In this document: one piece after another, positions 1 through 10,085 of the stretch | Numbering within the stretch: the stretch's first letter is position 1 | Layout of the letters: each line of letters opens with the position of its first letter | Source of the DNA: Weissella koreensis KACC 15510 | Lineage (GTDB): Bacteria > Bacillota > Bacilli > Lactobacillales > Lactobacillaceae | Length of the DNA: 64,000 bases | NCBI RefSeq assembly: GCF_000219805.1 | Contig: NC_015759.1 | Coordinates: forward strand, 186,001-250,000 | Reading direction: 5' to 3' | Translations under genes and position numbers: made by a program | Notes under the pieces: model-generated | Told to the model about the DNA's origin: nothing | Databases searched by the model: none | What the model saw: the letters and a program-made list of their open reading frames with translations, nothing else

Positions 1-91
1 GATGCATCATGCCGTAATCCAAAATATGTAAATAATATAACTGTTAATAAACATAGCCAAAACAAAAAATGTCTCTTGCCTTTATTTAATA
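1..91. other. Edge segment downstream of dnaI, no gene seen
   Basis: This AT-rich segment follows the dnaI stop codon. I see no open frame with a ribosome site and no convincing terminator hairpin. In related bacteria thrS often follows dnaI, but nothing of it is visible here. Confidence 0.4.
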
Positions 92-1075
92 TCATGGATT
101 TAGCCTTCTATTTTGGCCGTTAACTGGGATCTCCTTTGCTAAATATTTAATTCTTTGCATAATTCGAGCAGCTTTAACTGGTTCAGCCCCATTCTTGGTC
201 AATGTGAAGTGTTCTTCCTCTAATTGTTTCATAGAGAAGTTAGATGTAAAAAATGTTGCTAGTCCATTTTGCATTCGATAATCAAGAACAACACTCAAAA
301 CATCATCTCGAATCCAACCACTTCCATCACTTTCAGCTCCAATGTCATCTAAAACTAGAATATCTACCAATTTCATATCTGACCGTACTGTCTTAGTGTC
401 AATACTGTGATCACTTATTGCATCTTTCATATTGGTAGCCAAAGTTGGATAGTGCAACAATAATACATCAATATCATCAAAAGACAGTTGATTAGCCATT
501 GCTCCCATCAAATAAGTTTTACCTACCCCATATGGTCCTTGTAAATAAGCACCTTGATGAAATTCTTGAGGCCGATCAACATAATCTTCAATAAATTCCG
601 AAACTGCTAAGACAGCGGCAGTCATTCCCGAATCCATTGACTTAAAATCATTCATTGTGGCCGATTTTAATTGTTTAGGCATACCAATTGCCATAATTTT
701 ACTAGCTGCTCGTAACTTTTCATGTTGTTTTTGCATTTTTTGACTTGCTCGATATTGAATCACCACACGTTTATCAACAAATAACAACTCTGGATCATAA
801 CCAGGATGAACATCTGGTAAGCCATCTTGTTGTTTTTTATTTTGCAAATAATATTCATAGATGGTTGCTAAATCGCGATTGAAAATTGCTTCGCTTAAAT
901 CCGGCTGATGCTCTTGAATAAAATTTTTAATTTCTGCATCTTCCAACATAATTTGCCTTATTTTTTCATATTCATTTCTCATTTGAGGCCGCTTTTTTAA
1001 AATATCTTGGAATGATTTTCCGATATTTTGAGTTCCTCGATTATTTTGAAAATTAAATGGTTCTACATTTGGCAT
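92..1075 (-). CDS. dnaI: Primosomal helicase loader DnaI
   Basis: DnaI is the AAA+ loader that places the replicative helicase DnaC on DNA together with DnaB and DnaD. The C-terminal half carries Walker A (GPYGVGKT) and Walker B (LVLDDIG). The N-terminal part is charged, as in the helicase-binding region of the family. I chose the ATG at 1075: AGGAG sits just upstream and overlaps the end of dnaB, whereas a GTG at 1081 would lie inside that ribosome site. The gene follows dnaB directly, the usual order, so translation is probably coupled. About 327 aa, normal length. Confidence 0.93.
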   Translation of the reverse strand: MPNVEPFNFQNNRGTQNIGKSFQDILKKRPQMRNEYEKIRQIMLEDAEIKNFIQEHQPDLSEAIFNRDLATIYEYYLQNKKQQDGLPDVHPGYDPELLFVDKRVVIQYRASQKMQKQHEKLRAASKIMAIGMPKQLKSATMNDFKSMDSGMTAAVLAVSEFIEDYVDRPQEFHQGAYLQGPYGVGKTYLMGAMANQLSFDDIDVLLLHYPTLATNMKDAISDHSIDTKTVRSDMKLVDILVLDDIGAESDGSGWIRDDVLSVVLDYRMQNGLATFFTSNFSMKQLEEEHFTLTKNGAEPVKAARIMQRIKYLAKEIPVNGQNRRLNP

Positions 1076-1077
1076 TA

Positions 1078-2370
1078 TCACTCCTTTTTGATGGCACGCT
1101 TAGCTTCCATCTGGGCTAACATTTTATCTAGTTTAGCCTGATCGGCTGAGCTAACCTCCTGAATTGGTTGATTTTCCCAATCGGGTTTTGTTTCATGTTT
1201 CTGCTGTCCAGCTCGACTTGATGTACGATTTTGCTGACCTTGTTTAATTTTTCTCTCTCGTTGCTGAATATACTTAATGGCCTCACTGGGCGTTTTAATG
1301 TTAGCCTGAGCCCAGTCTGAATAAGTTGCCTCTAAGATTGCTTTCGGCAAAGTTTTGCGATCTTGTAAAACACTCAGTGTATATAATTCTATATTTATAA
1401 CCGGGTTAGGTAACCGTCCATATTTTATTAATTGCTCAATTGCATATTGTTCGCTTGCCGTTACGACACCCCCACGTTGTTCGCGAATATTTTTTAAAAA
1501 TTCTAATGGGCTCAACTGGTTAGCTTGATCAATTAGGATATTTCCTGTCTTGGGTTGTACATCAGTTACAGGTTGGATCGTAACTTCTTGTCGCTGCTGA
1601 AATTCTTGACGTAACTCATTTTCGATTCCTTTGATGTCAATTTGATGATCGTCAAGCATATGCCCTTGTATAAGTCGAATTAATTTTAAATCATCAATTG
1701 CATATAATTTTTTGAAAAGCATTAAATTATCTTTATTTTTCAATAAAGTCATCCGAGAAACTCCATACACCTTTAACATTTCAAACATTAAATCAAAATC
1801 AATAGTTGGCTGATCCTTTTGACGAGCTTCATCCCATGCTGTTGACCTTTTATTAATCGGCTTCAACGGTTCAATCTGATCAAAATTATCCTCTCGAATA
1901 ATATCAAATAATCCCTTTGACACATTATTTCCCTCGATTTCTGCTGAATCAGGTAATAAACTTGTTTTTAATATCTCAAATTGATCATCACCTAAATAAG
2001 ATGAAAGAAGTTTCACTAGCAATTTATCACTAAGAAAATTTTCAGCATCAATCGGTTGATTTATTTCATAAACCCATTGTGATTCTAATGTTAATACTTG
2101 TTCGAAAGTCCGAATCAGCCCATAGCCTTCTAGCTTTTCACGTGCTTGAATCAAACGTGGACCAGATAGGTTCAATTGATTCAATAATTCAACGTGCGTG
2201 ATGGTTACATCTTTATTTGATCTTTGAGGTTGATGCATCAAGGCCATATAAACTGTAAAGGCTTCAATCCCAATTAATGGTAAGTATAAATTACTTAAAC
2301 TGGTTAAATTTTTAAGGGTTAAATTTTCAATACCCACGACTTTAAATTTTTGATGAATATTAAAAGACAT
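1078..2370 (-). CDS. dnaB: Replication initiation and membrane attachment protein DnaB
   Basis: This is the Firmicutes primosome protein DnaB, not the helicase of that name in E. coli. It works with DnaD and DnaI to load helicase at oriC and at restart sites. The 430-aa length, the N-terminal winged-helix-like part (about 1-120) and the later DnaD-like region fit the family. The C-terminal tail is Gln- and Lys-rich. It lies between coaE and dnaI in the mutM-coaE-dnaB-dnaI order common in lactobacilli. Its stop overlaps the dnaI ribosome site. Its own ribosome site is a weak G-rich run. Confidence 0.9.
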   Translation of the reverse strand: MSFNIHQKFKVVGIENLTLKNLTSLSNLYLPLIGIEAFTVYMALMHQPQRSNKDVTITHVELLNQLNLSGPRLIQAREKLEGYGLIRTFEQVLTLESQWVYEINQPIDAENFLSDKLLVKLLSSYLGDDQFEILKTSLLPDSAEIEGNNVSKGLFDIIREDNFDQIEPLKPINKRSTAWDEARQKDQPTIDFDLMFEMLKVYGVSRMTLLKNKDNLMLFKKLYAIDDLKLIRLIQGHMLDDHQIDIKGIENELRQEFQQRQEVTIQPVTDVQPKTGNILIDQANQLSPLEFLKNIREQRGGVVTASEQYAIEQLIKYGRLPNPVINIELYTLSVLQDRKTLPKAILEATYSDWAQANIKTPSEAIKYIQQRERKIKQGQQNRTSSRAGQQKHETKPDWENQPIQEVSSADQAKLDKMLAQMEAKRAIKKE

Positions 2371-2392
2371 TAGTCCCCCACTTTCATAATTT

Positions 2393-2983
2393 TTAATTCT
2401 TCAATTCACTGATAATATGATCAACTTTAGCATGCATTCGATCTAACCGATCATTTTCAACAACATAATCAGCCATCTGCACTTTTTGGTCTAATGGCAT
2501 TTGTGCCTTAATACGCTGACGAGCTTCTAGTAAAGTTAGATGATTTCGCTTCATCAACCGTATTTGTTGCTCTTCAGGTTCAACCGTAACCACAATAGTT
2601 TTATCTACTCCTGCTGCATTGTTAGTTTCAAACAATAAAGGAATTTCCAAAAACACAAGTTCATGCCCATCATTAAATAGTTTTTGTGCCTGTTGAATCA
2701 AAATTTGATTGATTTTTGGATGCATAATTGCATTCAATTGATCTATTTTTTGTGTATCACCAAAAACAACACTCCCCAACAATTGTCGATTGAGTGACCC
2801 GTTTTGGTTTATGATTTGAGGACCAAATTGCAACTCCAGCGCATGTAACGTAGATGAACCAGGTTCAACAATTTCACGACTAATAACATCTGCATCTAAG
2901 ACTGGATACCCTTTTTCACGAATATAATTTGCAACACTCGATTTACCGGTTGCAATCCCTCCAGTAATTCCAATTTCAAGCAT
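2393..2983 (-). CDS. coaE: Dephospho-CoA kinase
   Basis: CoaE phosphorylates dephospho-CoA in the last step of coenzyme A synthesis. The P-loop GITGGIATGKS is at the N-terminus, followed by the DADVISRE segment typical of the family. I start it at the ATG at 2983, with AGAGG about 8 bases upstream, giving 196 aa, the normal length. A longer frame to 3040 would overlap mutM. It lies 13 bases after the mutM stop and 22 bases before dnaB, so an operon is likely. Confidence 0.93.
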   Translation of the reverse strand: MLEIGITGGIATGKSSVANYIREKGYPVLDADVISREIVEPGSSTLHALELQFGPQIINQNGSLNRQLLGSVVFGDTQKIDQLNAIMHPKINQILIQQAQKLFNDGHELVFLEIPLLFETNNAAGVDKTIVVTVEPEEQQIRLMKRNHLTLLEARQRIKAQMPLDQKVQMADYVVENDRLDRMHAKVDHIISELKN

Positions 2984-2996
2984 GTTTAAATCCTCT

Positions 2997-3824
2997 TTAA
3001 TCGTGCAACACTTGGCAATGTGGGCAATAAGTAGTTCCACGTTGTGCTACCTTAGTTTTAACAAGAATCGTTCCACATCGATAACAAGGTTCTCCTACTC
3101 GACCATAAACCTTCAATTGATTTTGAAAGGTCCCGGCCTCACCAAAAGCAGTGGTAAATGAATGAACTGTTGTTCCATGATTTTTAGTGGCCAAAGCTAA
3201 TTCATCAATAATAGCTTTGCGTAAATGGGTCAGATGTTCTAAATCAATAGTATTTGCTGGTTGTAATGGGTGAATTTTTGCCATCCATAATGTTTCATCA
3301 ACATAAATATTACCTAACCCAGCGATATGACTTTGATCCAATAGAAATGGTTTAATAGCACCTTTCCTTTGAAACTCTTTTTGCATGTACTCTAAAGTCA
3401 AATCATCTTCAGTTGGCTCAGGTCCAATTTTAGCCAACCCGGCCACCTGCATTGTATTAGGTGTATCGACTAAATTCATCCGTCCAAATTTACGAGTATC
3501 CCGATAAAAAAGATCGATCTCATCATCCAGATGGAAGGTGATCAAATCATGCTTTCCTGGCTCTGTCCCAGCGGGAACTGTATAATACGCCCCTTCCATG
3601 CGTAAATGCGACACTAACGTTTTATTTCCACTCAATCTGAATAACAAATATTTTCCACGACGATCTATTTTTTCTATCTTACGATCAGCCATTTCTGCAT
3701 CAAATTCCGCTTCTGACATACCGACAATTTTTTCCCAACGTACTTCAACTTTTAAAATTGTCCGACCTTGAACAAGATTTGTTAATCCTCGTCGAACTGT
3801 TTCTACTTCTGGTAGCTCTGGCAT
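2997..3824 (-). CDS. mutM: Formamidopyrimidine-DNA glycosylase (Fpg/MutM)
   Basis: MutM removes oxidised purines such as 8-oxoguanine and cuts the abasic strand. The mature N-terminus begins PELPEVE, with the catalytic proline and glutamate. The C-terminus carries the zinc finger (CYRCG ... CPHCQ). The start at 3824 is fixed by the required Pro2 and by AGGAG upstream. 275 aa, normal length. It is the first gene of the mutM-coaE-dnaB-dnaI group. Confidence 0.96.
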   Translation of the reverse strand: MPELPEVETVRRGLTNLVQGRTILKVEVRWEKIVGMSEAEFDAEMADRKIEKIDRRGKYLLFRLSGNKTLVSHLRMEGAYYTVPAGTEPGKHDLITFHLDDEIDLFYRDTRKFGRMNLVDTPNTMQVAGLAKIGPEPTEDDLTLEYMQKEFQRKGAIKPFLLDQSHIAGLGNIYVDETLWMAKIHPLQPANTIDLEHLTHLRKAIIDELALATKNHGTTVHSFTTAFGEAGTFQNQLKVYGRVGEPCYRCGTILVKTKVAQRGTTYCPHCQVLHD

Positions 3825-3949
3825 ATAGTCTCCTAACCGTTGATATAACAACACTTTAACGTACAACCACTAACTGAGGCGCTAATTTTTTATTTTATAT
3901 CTTTTTTCTTTGTGAAATCAAATAATTCCATGTCAATTATTACTTCCCT

Positions 3950-3958
3950 ATTGTACCA
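3950..3958 (-). promoter_or_regulatory. Possible extended -10 promoter for mutM operon
   Basis: On the minus strand this reads TGGTACAAT, an extended -10 element about 125 bases upstream of the mutM start. A TTGACA-like hexamer lies downstream of it rather than upstream, so the assignment is tentative. The rest of the gap from 3825 to 4181 holds only AT-rich sequence and the galM terminator. Confidence 0.3.
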
Positions 3959-4092
3959 AATAATTGAAGAATTTATTAATATCAGTTATGCGTTGTATCA
4001 CACTGAAATTAAATTTAAAGAAAGCTATCATTTAATGTTTCATCATCGCATGCAAAAAACGTCTTACAAATAAATGCATTTATAATTTAGTA

Positions 4093-4128
4093 CAAAAAAA
4101 CGTATTCCTTCCTTACTCTGGAATACGT
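4093..4128 (-). terminator. Rho-independent terminator after galM-like gene
   Basis: A 9-bp stem (ACGTATTCC with GGAATACGT) is followed on the minus strand by a run of seven T. It lies about 55 bases past the stop codon of the epimerase gene. Confidence 0.8.
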
Positions 4129-4181
4129 ATTAAACATAATAACAATTAAAACTCTTATTTTTTATACAAAACATCAATTCA

Positions 4182-5060
4182 TTAAAAAACTTGAATTGAA
4201 TACTCACCAACATATTCATCATTTACATCTAACCGATTAATAGCATATTTATCAACTAATTGCCCAGTTGTTTCCAATGTATCCGCAATTCCCCACCAAG
4301 GCTCGATGCAAATAAATGGTGCTTCAACATTCGATTTGGTCCAAATACCTGCAAATTTAGCATTTTCAATATTAACTTTAATACCATGTTTCTTATCAGT
4401 ATCAATGATTTTGATTTCAACTGGACGTTCATCTAGTTCAAGAATTATTGCATCATTTTTGTAGTCTGAACGATTTAATACCAATTCTTTTTTGGCATCA
4501 AACATAATGTCTTGGTGTAAATCTAAAAACGGTCCATTTAAAACTTTACGTTGATACAACTTAGCTGGCGTAATTTGGATTTGATAGTCTTCAAATTTTT
4601 TGACACCTGACAATGGAATATTGAAACCAGGGTGTCCTCCCAAGCCAAAATAAATCACTTGCTGATCAATATTTTTAACTAAGTATTTAACTCCAATTTC
4701 ACCAATTTCAGATAAGGTAAATATTACATCAAATTGAAATTTAAAAGGATATTGCCGGTGTGTCTCAATAGAATCTTCTAATCGTAATTGAATCATCTTT
4801 GAATCAGCATTAATTATCTTAAAAACTAGATCACGAGCAAATCCATGTTGCGTCATATCATATGTTTGGTCTTCAAATTGATATGTATCGTTTTGTAAGC
4901 GTCCAACAATGGGGAAAAGATGAGGTGCATGTCTTCCCCAAATTTCAGGATTAGCTTGCCAAAGATACTCTGTCTCATTATTTTTCAAATAAATACTATT
5001 TAATTCCGCCCCCTGTTCATTTACAGCTACTCGGACTTTTTCATTTTCTAAATATAGCAT
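4182..5060 (-). CDS. Aldose 1-epimerase family protein (GalM-like)
   Basis: This looks like an aldose-1-epimerase (mutarotase fold) that interconverts sugar anomers. GGHPGFN contains the conserved histidine, and FICIEPWWG near the C-terminus carries the likely catalytic glutamate. 292 aa matches the shorter YeeB/LacX-type branch rather than classical GalM, so the real substrate is uncertain. It stands alone between topA and mutM, with its own promoter, a CcpA site and a terminator. That suggests sugar-responsive expression. Confidence 0.82.
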   Translation of the reverse strand: MLYLENEKVRVAVNEQGAELNSIYLKNNETEYLWQANPEIWGRHAPHLFPIVGRLQNDTYQFEDQTYDMTQHGFARDLVFKIINADSKMIQLRLEDSIETHRQYPFKFQFDVIFTLSEIGEIGVKYLVKNIDQQVIYFGLGGHPGFNIPLSGVKKFEDYQIQITPAKLYQRKVLNGPFLDLHQDIMFDAKKELVLNRSDYKNDAIILELDERPVEIKIIDTDKKHGIKVNIENAKFAGIWTKSNVEAPFICIEPWWGIADTLETTGQLVDKYAINRLDVNDEYVGEYSIQVF

Positions 5061-5079
5061 GCTATCCCCCGTGAATTGT

Positions 5080-5129
5080 ATAAAGCGCTTTCAATAATTT
5101 TATTTTACCAAAGTTTAATCTATTTTCAA
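5080..5129 (-). promoter_or_regulatory. Promoter with overlapping cre (CcpA) site
   Basis: On the minus strand there is TTGAAA (5124-5129), a 16-base spacer and TAAAAT (5102-5107) preceded by TGG. Just downstream, TGAAAGCGCTTTAT (5080-5093) matches the catabolite-responsive element core with 12 of 14 bases of TGAAAGCGCTTTCA. A site at the start of transcription would normally mean repression by CcpA, which is encoded at 36968-37966. Confidence 0.7.
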
Positions 5130-5146
5130 AATATAATTTAGATAAT

Positions 5147-5175
5147 AAAAGGCTGAGATTATAACAATCTCAGCC
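5147..5175 (-). terminator. Terminator after topA
   Basis: A perfect 10-bp stem (GGCTGAGATT with AATCTCAGCC, 5-base loop) is followed on the minus strand by TTTTATT. It lies 43 bases beyond the topA stop. Confidence 0.85.
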
Positions 5176-5217
5176 AAAAATTCAAAATGATCATTCAACT
5201 GCGCTTATCAAGCTTTA

Positions 5218-7359
5218 TTACTTTTTAGCAGCTTTCTTTTTAGTTGCTTTTTTCGTGGCTGGTTTCTTACTTTTAGTGGTCTTAGATTTTTTATTATCTT
5301 CACCATCTTTAGGTGTAGTTCCATCAGCTAATGTCTTTTCAGTTGGCTTATCCCATGAGATAAACTCACAATCAGGATAACGTGAGCAACCATAGAAAGT
5401 CCGACCGCGTTTTGTCTTTCGTTCAATAATTTGACCTTGATGACACTTAGGGCAAACTAAGCCAATTTCTTTTACAATTGTTTTAGTATTCCGACAATCA
5501 GGAAAACGTGAGCAAGCAAAGAATTTACCATATCGTCCAAGGCGTTCCAACATAGGAGCCCCACAAATTTCACAGTTTTCACCGGCTAACTTATCTTTGA
5601 CAACAATTTTTTCCATTTCTGATTCAGCTATATCTAGCTCACCTTTAAATGGTTTATAAAATTCATCAACTACTTTAACCCAATCTTCATTCCCAGTTTC
5701 AACATTATCTAGTTCCCCTTCAATTTGGGCAGTAAATTTTAGATCAGCTACATCAGGGAAATAATCTCGAACGGCGTCTTGAACCATTTTACCAATTTCA
5801 GTTGGAATAAATTTCTTTGCGTCCATTTTGACATATGCTCGTGATTTCAAAGTTTCAATCGTAGCAGCATAAGTTGATGGTCGTCCAACACCAGCTTCTT
5901 CCAAAGCTTTAACCAACGCAGCTTCAGTATAACGTGGCTTGGGCTGAGTAAACTTTTGTTCAGGATTAATTTTATCAAGCTTAACATTACCACCCTCTAC
6001 CATTTCAGGTAGAACATTATCTTTAGCTTTAGCAGCTGGGTAAGCTTTTGTATAACCAGCAAATTTAGTCGTAGCTCCATTAGCTCTGAACATAACTCCA
6101 TTTTGTGTCAAAGTAACTCGGACCCGATCAATAACTTCTGCTGTCATTTGAGAGGCCACAAAACGTGACCAAATCAATTGATAAAGTTTAAATTGGTCAT
6201 TAGTTAACTTGTCCTTAATTGATTTAGGTGTTCGGAAAACCGAAGTAGGTCGAACTGCCTCATGAGCATCCTGTGCCCCTTCTTGCAATTTACCTTGTAC
6301 TGGTTTAGTGGCAGCATATTCATCACCATATTCTTCATGAATAAATTTAGATGCATCATTTTTAGCAATGGATGATATTCGTGTGGAATCGGTACGCATA
6401 TAGGTAATTAACCCAACTGAACCTTCTTTACCACCCAGATTAATTCCTTCATATAATTGTTGCGCTGTAGACATCGTACGCCGAGTTTGAAAACTCAATT
6501 GCGTGTTAGCTGCCTGTTGCAAAGTTGAAGTTGTAAAAGCTGGACTGGGATTGTTTTTTCCTTCGCTCTTAACGACTTCACTTATATCAAATTCTTGATT
6601 TTGATCGATTCGTTTCAAAATTGATTGAACCATTTCATTGTCTGGGATTCGCTTAACCTTTTGACCATCTAACCCATAAAATCCAGCTTTAAATTTCTTA
6701 TTAGATTTTTTGAATTCAGCTGGTAATTCCCAGTATTCTTCAGGCTGAAAGGCTTGAATATCATTCTCACGATCAATAATTAAACCCAATGCTCCAGATT
6801 GAACCCGACCAGCACTCAGTCCTTTTTTAATTTTCTTCCATAGAAGAGGCGAGATTGAGTAGCCAACCAAACGGTCTAAAATTCGGCGTGCCTGTTGAGC
6901 ATTAACCAAATTCATATCCAATTGGCGTGGGCGTTTAAAGGCATCTTTAACTGCATCTTTAGTAATTTCATTAAAGACCACTCGATTTTCTTCAGAACTA
7001 GTATCAAGATCTAAAATATGCGCCAAATGCCAGGCAATTGATTCTCCTTCACGATCCGGGTCAGATGCTAAATAAACATGTTTAGCTGCTTTAGCTTCTT
7101 TTTTCAAGTTTTTTATGACATCCCCCTTTCCACGAATATTTATATATTTAGGGTTATAGTCATTTTCAGTATCAACTCCCATTTGTGACTTTGGTAAATC
7201 ACGAATATGTCCGATACTGGCAACTACTTTATATCCAGATCCTAAGTATTTTTCAATGGTTTTGGCTTTTGATGGTGATTCAACAATTACTAAATTTTTC
7301 TTTCGTTTAGTGGTGGTACGCTTTTTAGCTTTTGGTTTATCTTTTGTCGTTGTTGGCAC
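5218..7359 (-). CDS. topA: DNA topoisomerase I
   Basis: TopA relaxes negative supercoils. The Toprim domain begins at about residue 22 ([18 protein letters not shown]) and includes DPDREGE near residue 100. The active-site tyrosine is Y320 in [12 protein letters not shown]. Two C-terminal four-cysteine zinc modules follow (CEICG ... CSRFPDC and CPKCH ... CSRYPDC), and the protein ends in a Lys/Ala-rich tail. The start is GTG with a G-rich ribosome site. 713 aa is normal for lactobacilli. The usual upstream neighbour dprA is absent here. Confidence 0.96.
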   Translation of the reverse strand: MPTTTKDKPKAKKRTTTKRKKNLVIVESPSKAKTIEKYLGSGYKVVASIGHIRDLPKSQMGVDTENDYNPKYINIRGKGDVIKNLKKEAKAAKHVYLASDPDREGESIAWHLAHILDLDTSSEENRVVFNEITKDAVKDAFKRPRQLDMNLVNAQQARRILDRLVGYSISPLLWKKIKKGLSAGRVQSGALGLIIDRENDIQAFQPEEYWELPAEFKKSNKKFKAGFYGLDGQKVKRIPDNEMVQSILKRIDQNQEFDISEVVKSEGKNNPSPAFTTSTLQQAANTQLSFQTRRTMSTAQQLYEGINLGGKEGSVGLITYMRTDSTRISSIAKNDASKFIHEEYGDEYAATKPVQGKLQEGAQDAHEAVRPTSVFRTPKSIKDKLTNDQFKLYQLIWSRFVASQMTAEVIDRVRVTLTQNGVMFRANGATTKFAGYTKAYPAAKAKDNVLPEMVEGGNVKLDKINPEQKFTQPKPRYTEAALVKALEEAGVGRPSTYAATIETLKSRAYVKMDAKKFIPTEIGKMVQDAVRDYFPDVADLKFTAQIEGELDNVETGNEDWVKVVDEFYKPFKGELDIAESEMEKIVVKDKLAGENCEICGAPMLERLGRYGKFFACSRFPDCRNTKTIVKEIGLVCPKCHQGQIIERKTKRGRTFYGCSRYPDCEFISWDKPTEKTLADGTTPKDGEDNKKSKTTKSKKPATKKATKKKAAKK

Positions 7360-7647
7360 GTACTCATCCCCTTTTCTTTAATATTTTTATTCTTTATGTT
7401 TGCTTACTATAATATAAAAAATAAAAAATTACCATACTATTGTAAATAAATCATTTTTTTCAACATTGGCTAATGTTATGCCAATTATGAATTTTTTTAA
7501 AGTAACAGATTATCCCATTAACTTAATTTACCATACTTAAATCATAAATTCAGTTTAAATTTCACCCTTTTAAATCTATACTTTATTAATGAAACTTTTG
7601 AAACAATATATTGCTTATTTTATACAAAAGTATTCATTTAATATCTT
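7360..7647. other. Gene-free AT-rich segment
   Basis: No open frame with a ribosome site is visible. The segment should hold the topA promoter (T/A-rich motifs near 7400-7420), but I could not identify hexamers with confidence. Confidence 0.4.
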
Positions 7648-7686
7648 ATATAAAAAGCTTGAAACATAAAATGCTTCAAGCTTTTT
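7648..7686 (-). terminator. Terminator after trmB
   Basis: A 12-bp perfect stem (AAAAAGCTTGAA with TTCAAGCTTTTT, 11-base loop) lies directly after the trmB stop. T-rich sequence flanks both sides, so it may act in both directions. Confidence 0.85.
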
Positions 7687-7691
7687 TAAGG

Positions 7692-8354
7692 TTATTCAAA
7701 ATGACCTAAAAATTGATAAATTGGGAAACCGGCACTTGAAAACTTCTCTTCATATTCAGTTTCTATATTATCTTCCATCTTTTCAGTGTCTTCATGTAAA
7801 TTCAAAGAAATTCCCTTTGGATCAAATTTAATACCAAAATTAGCAAAACTATATAGTGAATACTCAAAAAGTCCTCGATTGTCAGTTTTAAATGCAAGAT
7901 CTCCACCAGCTGGTAAAATTGACTTATACCCAGCTAAAAATGATTTATACGTTAATCGACGGGTTTCATGTTTATTTTTGGGCCATGGATCTGAAAAGTT
8001 TAAATAAACTTTACTTACTTCACCCTTTGAGAAATAGGTTTCAACTCCTGCACCATCACCATATATAAATTTAAGATTAGGAAGTTCAGCTTCATCTTCA
8101 TCGGCTTTTCGTGCTGCAACAGCAATTGCTGATTCTTGAATTTCCATCCCAATAAAATTAATATCGGGATATTTTTTAGCCATTCCAATAATGAATTGAC
8201 CTTTCCCAGTTCCAACTTCAATATGAATTGGGGCTTCTTGAGCAAAAATATTCATCCAATTTCCTTGAAGTCCGGTTGCTCGATCTTGTGTAATAACTAA
8301 TTCATCATGATTAGTTAACCAAGTATCAGCCCATTTTTTATTTCTTAATCTCAT
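7692..8354 (-). CDS. trmB: tRNA (guanine-N7-)-methyltransferase TrmB
   Basis: TrmB makes m7G46 in tRNA using S-adenosylmethionine. HIEVGTGKGQFI is the SAM-binding loop, and NFSDPWPKNKHETRRL is the TrmB signature. I start it at the ATG at 8354, which has AGGAAG upstream and gives the usual MRLRNKKW beginning and 220 aa. The longer upstream frame has no ribosome site. It appears to be a single-gene unit with its own terminator. Confidence 0.95.
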   Translation of the reverse strand: MRLRNKKWADTWLTNHDELVITQDRATGLQGNWMNIFAQEAPIHIEVGTGKGQFIIGMAKKYPDINFIGMEIQESAIAVAARKADEDEAELPNLKFIYGDGAGVETYFSKGEVSKVYLNFSDPWPKNKHETRRLTYKSFLAGYKSILPAGGDLAFKTDNRGLFEYSLYSFANFGIKFDPKGISLNLHEDTEKMEDNIETEYEEKFSSAGFPIYQFLGHFE

Positions 8355-8662
8355 TTTTCTTCCTTTTCCTGAATTTAAAATTGAATCAACACGTAAATAA
8401 CAATAATTGATTCTAATGAAAAATTCAACGTCCCAGATAAGATAAACTCTTACCAACATTAATTGCCATAGTTAAGCACTAATAAATCTAAATTGGCTAA
8501 CTTTTAAGCTAAAACCAATTAAAACACAACATTGTCAATAATAACAAGATAATTACTAGATTGGTACCTAAATTTATTATTGAACGATCTAGTGCTTTAA
8601 AAACATTCGATAATTTAAGTATAGTAATAAGTCTGAATATTATGCTGATTTAATTAACAACA

Positions 8663-8704
8663 TGGTACAATATTCGTATATTGAATTTTTTATTCTACGG
8701 AGGA
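8663..8704 (+). promoter_or_regulatory. Extended -10 promoter and ribosome site for HIT gene
   Basis: TGGTACAAT (8663-8671) is an extended -10 element. GGAGG (8699-8703) is the ribosome site that fixes the ATG at 8714. The rest of the divergent gap 8355-8662 is AT-rich with no gene visible. Confidence 0.5.
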
Positions 8705-8713
8705 AATCCTATC

Positions 8714-9136
8714 ATGCCTGATATTTTTGATAAAATTATTGCTGGTGATGTTCCATCATTTAAAATTTATGAAGATGATGACGCCCTTGCCTTTTTAGAT
8801 CTCTCTCAAATCACACCTGGACATACCCTTCTAATTCCGAAAAATGACGTTACTGATATCTTTGATTATGATGATGAAACGGCCGCTAAAGTTCTTTCTA
8901 AGTTACCAATCATCGCCCGCGCCATTCGTGCTTCTAATCCTGATATTATCGGAATTAACATCTTTTCAAATAACGGAACTGGAGCCGGTCAAGTTGTTCC
9001 CCATTCTCATTTCCATATTGTACCTCGATATAAAGATGATGACTTTAATATTACTGAATTTAGTAACGCTGACCTTTATGATACTGATAAATATCAGACA
9101 ATTGCAGATTCCATTATTGAAAAATTAGAGGATTAA
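8714..9136 (+). CDS. HIT family protein (Hint-type nucleotide hydrolase)
   Basis: A histidine-triad protein that probably hydrolyses nucleotide-NMP or phosphoramidate compounds. The triad is in PHSHFHIVPR at about residue 100, and the N-terminus DIFDKIIAGDVPS is typical. 140 aa is normal. I chose the ATG at 8714 because the upstream in-frame ATG would place the ribosome site inside the gene. The following small gene starts 4 bases after its stop, so the two are co-transcribed. Confidence 0.93.
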   Translation: MPDIFDKIIAGDVPSFKIYEDDDALAFLDLSQITPGHTLLIPKNDVTDIFDYDDETAAKVLSKLPIIARAIRASNPDIIGINIFSNNGTGAGQVVPHSHFHIVPRYKDDDFNITEFSNADLYDTDKYQTIADSIIEKLED

Positions 9137-9139
9137 TTT

Positions 9140-9388
9140 ATGCCTATTAACAATTTTTCAAGCCGCTTAAAAAAAGAATTTAATAGTTGGAAAGTCCTTT
9201 TTAATCAAGCCAAGGACGCTAATCACCACTTTCAAAAGGCTCAAGCGGATTTGAAACATGAAATTCCAAAAGCAGAAGAAACGATTGTTGACTTACAACA
9301 TAAACTTGATTTATACCAAGAAAAAAATTCTTTTAAAATTAATCGCATAAAAAACACTTCCGAAAAAATAAATCGCAAATTAAAGTAA
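9140..9388 (+). CDS. Small coiled-coil protein downstream of HIT gene
   Basis: An 82-aa charged protein with no membrane segment. The Lys/Glu/Gln pattern from about 20 to 75 suggests a helical, coiled-coil form. I do not recognise a domain. It is tightly coupled to the HIT gene and followed by a strong terminator, so the pair is one transcript. Function unknown. Confidence 0.75.
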   Translation: MPINNFSSRLKKEFNSWKVLFNQAKDANHHFQKAQADLKHEIPKAEETIVDLQHKLDLYQEKNSFKINRIKNTSEKINRKLK

Positions 9389-9395
9389 GAATTGG

Positions 9396-9434
9396 AAACC
9401 TAAGTTACTTTTATAAAGTAACCTAGGTTTTTAT
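9396..9434 (+). terminator. Terminator of the HIT operon
   Basis: A 15-bp stem with one mismatch (9396-9410 with 9416-9430, loop TTATA) is followed by TTTTT. It is the end of the two-gene HIT operon. Confidence 0.9.
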
Positions 9435-9547
9435 TCTTTATCAAAGATAACAATGTTTTTACGTATTCAATTTTATATAATTAATGATATTAATAGTTTC
9501 TATTAATAATATTATTTTAGAAGCAATACATTCAAAAGGAGAAATAC

Positions 9548-9907
9548 ATGATTTTATTCTTGACCACTATTATTGCATTAGAATATCTTATTTTTATGCT
9601 TATTGAAATATTTGCTAAGCCTGAATTACAATCCAAATTGTTTGATTTGCCAACATCATTCTTAGAAAACCCCTACGCTAAAAGTGCTTTGGGAAATCAA
9701 GGAATTTACAATGGAATGTTAGCAGTAACCATTATTCTATCTAATTTTCTAATCCCATACCCTCAACTAAAAACCATCTTAATTTTGTTAATGTTTTATA
9801 TTTCAGTTGTTGGGATCTATGGTTCACTTACCGTGACGAAAAAAATATTCTTTATTCAATCCTTACCAGCGATGATCACAATGCTTCTTATCTTTATTAC
9901 TAAATAA
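9548..9907 (+). CDS. DUF1304 family membrane protein
   Basis: A 119-aa integral membrane protein with about four hydrophobic segments. NQGIYNGMLAV in the middle is the recognisable DUF1304 motif. Its biochemical role is unknown. AAAGGAG lies 7 bases before the ATG. It is a single gene with no obvious operon partner. Confidence 0.8.
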   Translation: MILFLTTIIALEYLIFMLIEIFAKPELQSKLFDLPTSFLENPYAKSALGNQGIYNGMLAVTIILSNFLIPYPQLKTILILLMFYISVVGIYGSLTVTKKIFFIQSLPAMITMLLIFITK

Positions 9908-10085
9908 GTAATAAATTAATCGCAAAATTGATAATTATATAAAAATAATATGGTATAAAACATTTTTATTTAGAATGGGCATAAAAATTAATATATTAGA
10001 TATATTGATTAGTCAAAGTGTAATTGTTAAAATTAAATTAGTTAATTATGTGCTTTATATAATCAAACAAACATGGAGGTTTTTA